From a virus: a stretch of DNA of 38,111 bases. The notes below the pieces were generated by a model. It saw nothing but the letters and a program-made list of their open reading frames with translations. It ran no database searches and was not told the origin of the DNA. Below are positions 18,689 to 25,632 of the stretch, piece by piece; within the stretch, counting starts at the first letter, position 1, and every line of letters begins with the position of its first letter. The stretch covers positions 1 to 38,111 of the IMG/VR virus record IMGVR_UViG_3300033149_002213; one strand, given 5' to 3'. Made by a program: the position numbers and the translations under genes.

Positions 18689-18715
18689 ATAAAATAAGAG
18701 GTAAAAAACATATGG
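18685..18715 (+). repeat. Duplicated fibre-gene leader, copy 1
   Basis: CCCTATAAAA, two extra bases (TA), then AGAGGTAAAAAACATATGG, ending in the start codon of the 18712 gene. The same leader, lacking the two extra bases, precedes the 19609 gene. It supplies the ribosome binding site (AGAGGT). Confidence 0.75.
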
Positions 18716-19575
18716 CGAAATTGAGTGATAAAGTTAGCCAAGGGGTAGTGCCCTTACATGCGCTTACGAAAAGGACTAAGGTAGTAGATATAACGTCCGA
18801 GATTACCGTAGCGGGGGGTACTTATACGCCTCAAACTTCCTACGCTATTTTTTGGGCCGATAGCAATAATAAATGGTTTATGGACTACGACCTTCATTTT
18901 TATAACGGGGCCGCCCCTGCTAGCTCTATAACCTGTACTATTACAGGCATATCATTAGCCGCAGAAGGGCAACGTAACTACCAAGCGGGTAGCGCTGTTT
19001 TTGCCGACCAAGGGGTGGCGTTAAGGGATTCGCTTTTTTGCGCTTACGAAAGAAGTAACAATAGGTTTAACCTGATAGCGTCAGGAACCTTCGATACATG
19101 TAACACGCAAGGCCGGCTACCTTTAGACTCCGAGCCTACCGCTTTTATTACTGGTAATTTAGAAAACCAGATAGCAATCGACGCGTTTATACCCGAGGCT
19201 ACTTCGGATACTTCGGGTTTGTTGAAAAGTTATAGTGAAACATCTAATGACTTAACATTGGTTCCGTCTACTTGGGTTTTAGGTTCGAATAATATAACCG
19301 CTCAGTGTACTAAAATAGGTAATAGAGTTTTTGTTGATGGGAGGGTTACAGTTAACACTGGTGGCAGCGGATATTTTAGGTTAATCAACTCCGAACTTCC
19401 TTTCTCGGTTGTGCAAGGTTCTGTAGGCGGTAGCTTTTATAGAGACAACGGTTCGGTTATGGGTTCAGCCATAGCTATCGTTAGTTCAATAAGTTCTACC
19501 GAAATTCAGGTTAGGGCTTCGGCTCTACAAACGGGCACGTATTCGCTAAACTTTAATTATAGAACAACAAACTAA
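18712..19575 (+). CDS. Tail fibre / adhesion protein
   Basis: A 287-aa protein. The N-terminal 165 residues have the native composition and contain YAIFWADSNNKWFMDYDLHF, a beta-rich segment. The C-terminal part, from about residue 166 (SDTSGLLKSYSETSNDLTLV), has an atypical TpG-rich composition and looks like a fibre tip (beta strands with many Ser, Thr and Gly). No family is recognised with confidence. Position between the large fibre and the collar protein supports an adhesion role. It is preceded by the duplicated leader. Confidence 0.7.
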   Translation: MAKLSDKVSQGVVPLHALTKRTKVVDITSEITVAGGTYTPQTSYAIFWADSNNKWFMDYDLHFYNGAAPASSITCTITGISLAAEGQRNYQAGSAVFADQGVALRDSLFCAYERSNNRFNLIASGTFDTCNTQGRLPLDSEPTAFITGNLENQIAIDAFIPEATSDTSGLLKSYSETSNDLTLVPSTWVLGSNNITAQCTKIGNRVFVDGRVTVNTGGSGYFRLINSELPFSVVQGSVGGSFYRDNGSVMGSAIAIVSSISSTEIQVRASALQTGTYSLNFNYRTTN

Positions 19576-19583
19576 ACAAAAAA

Positions 19584-19612
19584 CCCTATAAAAAGAGGTA
19601 AAAAACATATGG
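19584..19612 (+). repeat. Duplicated fibre-gene leader, copy 2
   Basis: Same leader as at 18685-18715 (CCCTATAAAA, AGAGG, TAAAAAACATATGG) but 2 bases shorter, ending in the start codon of the 19609 gene. Confidence 0.75.
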
Positions 19613-20433
19613 CTATAAAAGTATCCGACTACGCCGACTCGCCGGCGGTACCTACTACCTACCCTAACGGTAAGATCGTAGACGAGACTACGCCCGGCGC
19701 TAACGACGGTACCCAGCTAAGGCAAGTACATGTACAAGACATGTGGAATGTATTTTCGAAAGCAATGGAGGATAGCGGTATAGCTTTCGACGACTCCGAG
19801 GACAGCCAAACGTCTAGTCAGTTTTTTGAGGCTTTAGCGGGCAGTATGCAAGCCGTGGGCACGGTAGAGCAGTCTTTTCTAACAGAAGCGCAGTTCATGG
19901 CACAACCCGGACGTGGCAATAATCAATGGGTTTTATGCGACGGCCAAAACGTGGCGGGGTCTGTATACGAAGACGTCACGGGACTAGCCACAGTACCTAA
20001 TGCGGCAGGTAGGTTTTTACGTTCGTCCGGTGGTAGCGCTGTGACGCTTCGGGGGACTCAGCCCGGCCAATCAGGCTCCCATACACACAATATGAAACAC
20101 GTTCATCAGTGGCAATTTTCCGATTACATAGCAGCAAGCAACATTGATTATCACGCACTGCTATCACCAGACACCGCTAGCGTTAGCATACCTAACGGGG
20201 GTGTCAACACACGATGGACAGGGGGTGAACCTGCTGACGACTCAGGTGGTGCGTCAGCGGCATATTTGAGGGCCTATAACATGGGCCAAGACGAGGGATA
20301 TTACACAACCGGAGTACTGGCCCCGCCAACTGGCTCGGCAGGTACGAACGCCTCGACGGGAACTACACAGGCCCAGTCTACTGAAACTAGACCTGACAAT
20401 ATAACTGTAAATACTTTTATAAAGATAAACTAG
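19609..20433 (+). CDS. Tail collar-domain fibre protein
   Basis: A 274-aa protein. Residues about 85-150 are a phage tail collar domain (WVLCDGQNVAGSVYEDVTGL, VPNAAGRFLRSSGG). Histidines at 158, 160, 164 and 166 (SHTHNMKHVH) resemble the metal-binding HxH motifs that hold trimeric fibre tips together. The C-terminus ETRPDNITVNTFIKIN is the usual end of this family. Codon use from about 19860 is more CpA/TpG-rich than upstream genes. It probably acts as a short receptor-binding fibre. Confidence 0.85.
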   Translation: MAIKVSDYADSPAVPTTYPNGKIVDETTPGANDGTQLRQVHVQDMWNVFSKAMEDSGIAFDDSEDSQTSSQFFEALAGSMQAVGTVEQSFLTEAQFMAQPGRGNNQWVLCDGQNVAGSVYEDVTGLATVPNAAGRFLRSSGGSAVTLRGTQPGQSGSHTHNMKHVHQWQFSDYIAASNIDYHALLSPDTASVSIPNGGVNTRWTGGEPADDSGGASAAYLRAYNMGQDEGYYTTGVLAPPTGSAGTNASTGTTQAQSTETRPDNITVNTFIKIN

Positions 20434-20434
20434 A

Positions 20435-21676
20435 ATGGCAAAAACTCACGTAGTAAAACTAGGCGAGCTATTAAAAAGGGATATATCGAGGCGCTACTAC
20501 GGTACGCCCGATAATTTTAAATTAATAGTCTCGGCTAACCCGTTTTTATCGACTCGCGTACTAACGGCCGAGGGTACGCCTACCCTACAAGTCGGCGACG
20601 TTTTGGCGATACCGGGCATAGCTAAAAAGACTAGCTCGGTTATCTCTGAGCCCGACGCGTTAGAGGTGTTTATAGAAGGCAAGTCTATTAACGTGCCTAG
20701 TAACTTTCAATTTAACGAGACGTTCGATACTTGTACCCAGTCGTTTACGTTAAAGCTTCCTTTCGACCCCGTAGCTGATAGAGGCGTGTATAAACCGTTT
20801 GGCAATCAAGACATTGCTATTTTCATAGGGGGTACCCAGCGTCTAGCCGGTGTTATAGAAATAATAACCCCTAGCGAAAACGTAGGCGAGCGCTCTATTA
20901 CTTTAGCGGGTAGATCGAAAACATATATCTTACAAAAAACGGCTATGCCTACCTCCGGGTATCCTTTAGAGCGTAGGGCTATTAGCCTTGAAAAGATTTT
21001 ATCGGAATGGGTTTTACCAATATTTAGTCTAGAGTTACTTGTAGAGAGTGCTACTACGGCTCCCTTTTCAAAAGTAACCGCTAAAGAAAACGAAAGCGTA
21101 TGGAAATTTATAAGCAGTCTAGCAAAACAAAAAGCTAGGCTACTATCAGGTAATGGGGCTGGGCAATTAGTTTTAAAGAAGTACGAAAAGACGGGCTCAG
21201 TGTATAGCTTTGAAGAGGGGGTATCCTTATTCAAAACCCCTAGCATTAGCTATGAAACGGCTAAGGTATATAGGACTACTACAGGGTATAGTCAGTCGCC
21301 GGGAGCCCCTAATAATAAAGCCACCCAGATTTTACCTTTCGTAAAAGAAAATAGTTTTAAAGTTTTCGAAAGTAAAGAGGCTACGCCGGCCGATATAAAA
21401 GAGGCTACTAAGTGGGAGTCTACTAAAGATTTAAGGGGGGCTTTTCGTTTTCCTATCGAGGTACCCGGTTGGTTAATACCTAATGGCGGGCGGCCATGGG
21501 AAGCCGGGGACATAGTAACCATTACGGCCCCGAGTGCTTTAATATATCAGTCTACCGACCTATTAGTAAGGACTATACAATTTTCATTGCAAGGCGACCG
21601 CAAAACGACTAAGATAGAACTAATCTTACCAAATACATATAGCAGTAATCCCGAGGTACCGATTTTTTGGGAATGA
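20435..21676 (+). CDS. Baseplate hub protein (Mu gpP-like) with fused N-terminal LysM/gpX domain
   Basis: A 413-aa protein. Residues 1 to about 65 read as a LysM-like domain of the P2 gpX type (HVVKLGELLKRDISRRYYG, NPFLSTR, QVGDVLAIPG). Residues from about 75 match the gpP / gpD tail hub: FIEGKSINVPSNFQFNETFD, RLAGVIEIITPS, ERSITLAGRSKTYILQKTA, WKFISSLAKQKARLLSGNG and the C-terminal DLLVRTIQFSLQGDRKTTKIEL. The hub closes the tail tube and carries the spike. In many phages gpX is a separate gene; here the two are one protein. This is the last gene of the late operon. Confidence 0.82.
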   Translation: MAKTHVVKLGELLKRDISRRYYGTPDNFKLIVSANPFLSTRVLTAEGTPTLQVGDVLAIPGIAKKTSSVISEPDALEVFIEGKSINVPSNFQFNETFDTCTQSFTLKLPFDPVADRGVYKPFGNQDIAIFIGGTQRLAGVIEIITPSENVGERSITLAGRSKTYILQKTAMPTSGYPLERRAISLEKILSEWVLPIFSLELLVESATTAPFSKVTAKENESVWKFISSLAKQKARLLSGNGAGQLVLKKYEKTGSVYSFEEGVSLFKTPSISYETAKVYRTTTGYSQSPGAPNNKATQILPFVKENSFKVFESKEATPADIKEATKWESTKDLRGAFRFPIEVPGWLIPNGGRPWEAGDIVTITAPSALIYQSTDLLVRTIQFSLQGDRKTTKIELILPNTYSSNPEVPIFWE

Positions 21677-21751
21677 AAGTAGGCTTAGGCTTTTTGTGGT
21701 ACTAGTGGAATTTGAAAAGTCCCGCGCCTTAGAGACTTAGAGGCCGGGCGG

Positions 21752-21806
21752 GGGTTAGAGGGGTTAACGGGGGTCTTTTCTCCTCCCTTGTTAAGCGCTC
21801 TAACCC
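21752..21806. other. Large imperfect inverted repeat at the convergent junction
   Basis: GGGTTAGAG (21752-21760) pairs with CTCTAACCC (21798-21806), and TTAAC (21764-21768) with GTTAA (21790-21794), with a three-base internal bulge. It lies between the ends of the late operon and the leftward replication operon, and its right arm ends on the stop codon of the 21806 gene. No T run follows on either side. It is probably a transcription barrier or mRNA 3-prime structure for both operons; not proven. The rest of 21677-21805 holds nothing else I recognise. Confidence 0.55.
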
Positions 21807-22012
21807 TACTTAAAAGGGAGGTGCTTATATAAGTAGGTGCCGACTAAACCCATAATAAACCAAGCGCCCATAACAGCGCCGCCGGCTACGTTTATTTTTC
21901 CTTCTAACCTGTTAACTCTATCAAGTAGCCTAGTCTTATTTACCGTGGTTTCAAGGGCCGATACTTTCGAATATATATCTACTAAATAATCCCTATCAGA
22001 CTTTTCAGACAT
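21806..22012 (-). CDS. Small single-span membrane protein, holin-like (XhlA pattern)
   Basis: A 68-aa protein with an N-terminal helical, coiled-coil-like half (YSKVSALETTVNKTRLLDRV, then NRLEGKI) and one membrane segment at about 42-62 (VAGGAVMGAWFIMGLVGTYL), ending in a short charged tail. This layout resembles XhlA-type proteins found with phage lysis genes. It lies at the far end of the replication operon, not next to an endolysin, so the lysis role is only a possibility. Confidence 0.6.
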   Translation of the reverse strand: MSEKSDRDYLVDIYSKVSALETTVNKTRLLDRVNRLEGKINVAGGAVMGAWFIMGLVGTYLYKHLPFK

Positions 22013-22060
22013 AGGTTAACTCAACACGTTAAAAGGTTAATGGTAGAGTCATAATAGCAA

Positions 22061-24055
22061 TTATTTACCGTAGCGTATAGACACATTAGTTTCTACATTT
22101 AGCGGTAAGCCTGTAGCCCATGGGGGCGTAGACTCCATAACCTTTTCTATATTTTTCACGGTTTCGACACTTGACTTTATGGGGAGTACTATAACTTGCT
22201 CGTCGTGCACCGTAAAATTGGGTAATAGCATGTATTTTTTATATCCTAAAATCATAGCGTAACATAGGAGGTCACGAGAGACGGCCTGTACTACGTTTTC
22301 TACTAATTGCCCGCCGTAAGTACGTGTCGGTATAAACTTTCCTTGGAAGGTTTTGTAATAATTTATAACTACCTTTTTACGCCCGTAGTGCTCTTTTTCG
22401 CTTAAACTGACTTTTGGGTAATATAGTTTACGCCCGGCTGGTAGCTCTATAGACATGTATTTACGCTTTCCGAAAACTTCGCGTCTAAAAATAACTTTAC
22501 CAACTTTTTTAGTACCGCCTTCGCGTATAACATCGACGGCCGCTTGCTCGTAAGAATGCCATATATTTTTGACTAATGGCCTGTCTTCGCGCCAAGCGAG
22601 CACTACGTCTTTTATTAATTTATTGGCATCTACTAGACGCTCTTCGCCCTCTTCGCCGTCTACCTCTAGGTCGTAGGAGTCGGCCATTACTAGAAACGCG
22701 TTAACCCATCCTTGATAACCTAGGGCTAGCTCGGCTACTTTACCTACTTGCCGTTGTGGTTTAGTTACCGCTTCGTAGGGTACACTAAAAATATTAGAGG
22801 CGTTTATCTTGTAGATGTCTAAACCGTCTTTGTAGGCTTTTAGTATTCTATGGTCTTCTACTACCCAAGCTAATACTCTAGACTCGATAGCGCTATAATC
22901 GCTTGCGGCAAAAACGTAACCCTCGGGCGTTTTTATTACCCCTCTAACACACCTAGAGGCTATTTTATGGGCGTCGTCGCCTGTGAAAAATTCGGCCTCT
23001 TCTTTGCTGTTTAGGTTTTCGATTACGTCTAGCTCGGACTCTTCGTAGACGTCTCTAGGGAGGTTTTGCACTTGGACGCCACGCCCGGAAAATCTTCCTG
23101 TTGCCGCGCCATAATAGAGTAGTGTACCTTTAATTAACCCGCCTTGCTCCATAGATATATATTTATTATGTTTCGAGGTAGAACTTTTAGAGAGTATTTT
23201 TCTAATAGTTAAAAAGCGTCTTGCTATGTCTGGTAGCCTTTTCCTAGCTAATAATTTATCGACGGTAGGGGCTTGTAGGTTTTCCGTCTTTACGCCGTTA
23301 GCCTCTAGCCACCGTATAGAGTTATCGCGTTGTCTAGGGCTTGTAACCATACCCCCGGTTACCTCTTTAAACTCGTCTAATAGCTCGGCCTCTTTATCAG
23401 CTACCCATGACTTTAATTTATGCGAAAAGGCTACGTTTACGGGTATACCCTTGTCGTTTATTTTTTGGTCTAGGGCGTATATATTAGCTTCGATAGGGGG
23501 TAAGTCCGGTAGCGCCTCGTCTAGTAAGACGGTAACTTGAACGTCGGTTATACAATATTTTACAAGCTTAATAAATAGGTGCTCGTCTTCTACCCATTCA
23601 AGGGAGCCGTCTTTATTACGTTTCGGCTTACTCATTTTTAACATAATAGTACGCCCGCCCATGTCTTTATCTAAGCCTAGTGCTAACGCTTTACTAGCGG
23701 CCTCTAGACTTCGGGGTAGCCCATGATACGCGGCTTTAGCGGCGGTACATTTAAACTTTTTTATCTTGTAATGGTCGGTAAGTCCGTGGGCGTTGCACAC
23801 TATTCTTTCGAAGTTAGCGTTGTGGGCTACTAGCTCGTCGGCCTCGTCGAAATCTTTTTGTAGCTCGTCTAACTCTACTAATAGCTTCGATCTAATCTTA
23901 GCCTTGAATTTAGGCATAGGTATATAGACTTTGTAGCGGCCCTTGTAGCGATAGACTAAGCATAATATATCGCAGTCTAGGGCGTATGGGTAGACGCCGG
24001 TATCAAGTAGGTTAACCGTAGAGCGTGTTTCGATATCGAAATAGAGTCTATTCAT
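22061..24055 (-). CDS. Family A DNA polymerase with 3-prime to 5-prime exonuclease
   Basis: A 664-aa replicative polymerase. The N-terminal proofreading domain starts MNRLYFDIETRS (D7, E9). The polymerase domain has motif A D386-Y-S-A-I-E391 in AASDYSAIESRVLAWV, a motif B region KVAELALGYQG, and motif C V616-H-D-E-Q. The short form with few thumb insertions is the type found beside DUF2815 and DUF2800 genes in many phages. The ATG overlaps the previous gene by 8 bases, suggesting coupled translation. Confidence 0.95.
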   Translation of the reverse strand: MNRLYFDIETRSTVNLLDTGVYPYALDCDILCLVYRYKGRYKVYIPMPKFKAKIRSKLLVELDELQKDFDEADELVAHNANFERIVCNAHGLTDHYKIKKFKCTAAKAAYHGLPRSLEAASKALALGLDKDMGGRTIMLKMSKPKRNKDGSLEWVEDEHLFIKLVKYCITDVQVTVLLDEALPDLPPIEANIYALDQKINDKGIPVNVAFSHKLKSWVADKEAELLDEFKEVTGGMVTSPRQRDNSIRWLEANGVKTENLQAPTVDKLLARKRLPDIARRFLTIRKILSKSSTSKHNKYISMEQGGLIKGTLLYYGAATGRFSGRGVQVQNLPRDVYEESELDVIENLNSKEEAEFFTGDDAHKIASRCVRGVIKTPEGYVFAASDYSAIESRVLAWVVEDHRILKAYKDGLDIYKINASNIFSVPYEAVTKPQRQVGKVAELALGYQGWVNAFLVMADSYDLEVDGEEGEERLVDANKLIKDVVLAWREDRPLVKNIWHSYEQAAVDVIREGGTKKVGKVIFRREVFGKRKYMSIELPAGRKLYYPKVSLSEKEHYGRKKVVINYYKTFQGKFIPTRTYGGQLVENVVQAVSRDLLCYAMILGYKKYMLLPNFTVHDEQVIVLPIKSSVETVKNIEKVMESTPPWATGLPLNVETNVSIRYGK

Positions 24056-24335
24056 TTAGTTTCCACTTTTTTACAGTCTCTAGCATATGCTTTTCAGAGG
24101 TTTCATAATTTTTATCTCTAGTCTCTTCGTCGCTATACTCAAGGCTAAACGTAGCTAAGCAACCGCTAGTTATAAAGCTAACCTCTATTAGATAATTGTC
24201 CTTGTCCTCTACGTCGCACTCTACGCCGTAATGAGGGCAATCGGTGGTACCCGTTTCACGTTTAGATATAATAACGTCGCCGGTCTCTTCGCTTGTTAAA
24301 ACTTTAAAAAAGTTATTTTCTACTAATGTTTTCAT
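24048..24335 (-). CDS. Small hypothetical protein in the replication operon
   Basis: A 95-aa acidic protein, not recognised. It appears to be alpha+beta, with strands VIISKRETG and YLIEVSFITSGCLATF, and ends in a charged helix. The start codon directly follows the stop of the gene before it (TAAATG) and its end overlaps the polymerase start. The arrangement suggests it is made together with the polymerase; no function can be claimed. Confidence 0.65.
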   Translation of the reverse strand: MKTLVENNFFKVLTSEETGDVIISKRETGTTDCPHYGVECDVEDKDNYLIEVSFITSGCLATFSLEYSDEETRDKNYETSEKHMLETVKKWKLNE

Positions 24336-24554
24336 TTATATTTTAGTCCTATATGTCTTTATAACGTACGAAGCTACTTTGTACTCTTTTTTACACCCAA
24401 AACAAGTAACGGCTTTAAAGGTATTTTCATTGTAGTCTATAACCTCGCCCGCTTCGCTCTCGTTAAAGCAATGAGGGCATATGGCTTCGTCTTCGGTAAC
24501 TATCTCGCCCCATGTATTTAGATTTTCCCGGTAAAACTCTTCGCGGTCGCTCAT
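24336..24554 (-). CDS. Small zinc-ribbon protein
   Basis: A 72-aa protein with two CxxC knuckles: C26/C29 (CPHC) and C51/C54 (CFGC), which would bind one zinc. The strand pattern between them (GEVIDYNENTFKAVTC) fits a zinc ribbon. It may bind nucleic acid or a replisome partner. It overlaps the preceding membrane-protein gene by ATGA. Confidence 0.7.
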   Translation of the reverse strand: MSDREEFYRENLNTWGEIVTEDEAICPHCFNESEAGEVIDYNENTFKAVTCFGCKKEYKVASYVIKTYRTKI

Positions 24555-24706
24555 CTTTTCACCCAGCGATATAATTTAATAAAAGGTACTAGCGGGGTTA
24601 ACACGGTAAGCATAACTACGCCTGTTAATATTAAACCGAAGGTAGCCATATACCCGTCTACCGCGTAGCCGTAGCCTTCTTTTAGCCATTCTATGAAGTC
24701 TCTCAT
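24551..24706 (-). CDS. Small membrane protein (51 aa)
   Basis: A short gene starting MRDFIEWLKEGYGYAVDGYM, with one long hydrophobic segment at about 20-44 (ATFGLILTGVVMLTVLTPLV) and a basic end (KLYRWVKR). GAGGT lies 5 bases before the ATG, inside the end of the previous gene, and the stop overlaps the next start (ATGA). Embedding in a translationally coupled chain supports that it is real. Function is unknown; the size and charge would also suit a small holin or membrane regulator. Confidence 0.65.
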   Translation of the reverse strand: MRDFIEWLKEGYGYAVDGYMATFGLILTGVVMLTVLTPLVPFIKLYRWVKR

Positions 24707-24708
24707 TG

Positions 24709-24981
24709 TTACCTCTTGTAGCTTATTAACCCGGCTAGGCGTTCTAGTTTCGCTAGATAATACTCTTCGAAAACACCGTTACCGTTATACATTAGTTTAA
24801 TTTGGTCTAACATTATTTGGACGTCGGCCGCCTCTTGCAGGATATCGCAAGTGCTACCCATACCCCTAATAGACTTGCTTAACTCTTTAGTGAGCTCGGC
24901 GGCCTCTTCCATAAACATTATTTTTTGAGAAGTAACACCGTATTTATTTATAGCGCCTAATAGTATCTCTCTAGCGTTCAT
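24709..24981 (-). CDS. MazG-like nucleotide pyrophosphohydrolase
   Basis: A 90-aa all-helical protein with the metal-binding pattern of the MazG/dUTPase-like NTP pyrophosphatase superfamily: E25-E-A-A-E29 in FMEEAAELTKELSK and E50-A-A-D53 in ILQEAADVQIMLDQI. These enzymes convert NTPs or dNTPs to monophosphates and pyrophosphate. In phages they may clean the nucleotide pool or lower ppGpp-type signals. Its place beside the polymerase fits a nucleotide-metabolism role. Confidence 0.8.
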   Translation of the reverse strand: MNAREILLGAINKYGVTSQKIMFMEEAAELTKELSKSIRGMGSTCDILQEAADVQIMLDQIKLMYNGNGVFEEYYLAKLERLAGLISYKR

Positions 24982-24996
24982 AAAAATATACCCTTA

Positions 24997-25018
24997 GCCG
25001 AGTACTCGCGTACCCGGC
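24997..25018 (-). other. Intercistronic hairpin with GNRA tetraloop
   Basis: On the minus strand, arms GCCGGGTAC (25018-25010) and GTACTCGGC (25005-24997) form a 9-bp stem with one G-T pair, closed by GCGA (a GNRA loop). It lies between the stop of the ssDNA-binding-like gene and the start of the MazG-like gene. A weak T run follows about 10 bases later. It is probably an attenuator or mRNA-protecting structure that favours the upstream gene. Confidence 0.6.
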
Positions 25019-25027
25019 GCTCACTAT

Positions 25028-25618
25028 TTAGAAGTCAAGGTCTACGCCTACGTCGCTACCCTCTACGCTACCCGCTTCGGCGTCTTCGTAGCTAGCTATT
25101 TCGTCTTCGTATTCGGCCATAACGTCGCCGGCACCACCCATACGCTCGCCGTCGCCGAGCTTAGCTATAGAATGAATAGCGCAAGCTATCCCGCCTTCGT
25201 AGCCGTAAAGGGAGACTTTAGCCGCTACTATACACCCAGCGTAGAGTCTATCGGCTTCGCTCTCTTCAGTAGTATGTATAAACTCTTTACTCTTTACGTC
25301 GATACAAGGTATACGCTTTGGGTTTTTGCCCTTTAGAAAAAACCTCTCGGCGTAACCGTCGAAAGCCTGAGTATTACCGTCGCCGAAACATCTATTATTT
25401 TTTTCTAGCGCGCCGTACTTTTGGCCCCCATGAGTGTCGGCCATAATAGCCGCGATAGCTTTTTTTATGCCGCTTATGTCTTCACTCTTTTCTATTAGGA
25501 AAGTAGCCCCGAATTTAGGCTTACTACCTTTATAGCTATCGGCTTCGTGTAGCTTTGGAAAACTTAAAATAGCTCTTGGTATCTTTACCTCGTGAAAATT
25601 AACTTCTGACTTAGCCAT
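25028..25618 (-). CDS. DUF2815 protein, ssDNA-binding-like
   Basis: A 196-aa protein matching the DUF2815 family (Enc34-type ssDNA-binding protein): the N-terminal VKIPRAILSFPKLHEADSYK, then KPKFGATFLIEKSED, and SLYGYEGGIACAIHSIAKLG. The tail is acidic and ends GVDLDF, like the partner-binding tips of SSB proteins. It would coat single-stranded DNA at the fork. The ATG follows AAAGGTA. It is followed by the GNRA hairpin. Confidence 0.88.
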   Translation of the reverse strand: MAKSEVNFHEVKIPRAILSFPKLHEADSYKGSKPKFGATFLIEKSEDISGIKKAIAAIMADTHGGQKYGALEKNNRCFGDGNTQAFDGYAERFFLKGKNPKRIPCIDVKSKEFIHTTEESEADRLYAGCIVAAKVSLYGYEGGIACAIHSIAKLGDGERMGGAGDVMAEYEDEIASYEDAEAGSVEGSDVGVDLDF

Positions 25619-25632
25619 TACCTTTATACCCC

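Noticed and set aside
19280-19300. tRNA T-arm-like sequence (GGTTCGAAT)
   Set aside because: It lies inside a fibre gene and no acceptor, D or anticodon arms can be built around it. No tRNA was found elsewhere.
24244-24435. Plus-strand open frame of 63 codons between small replication genes
   Set aside because: Antisense to two translationally coupled minus-strand genes, with no ribosome binding site.
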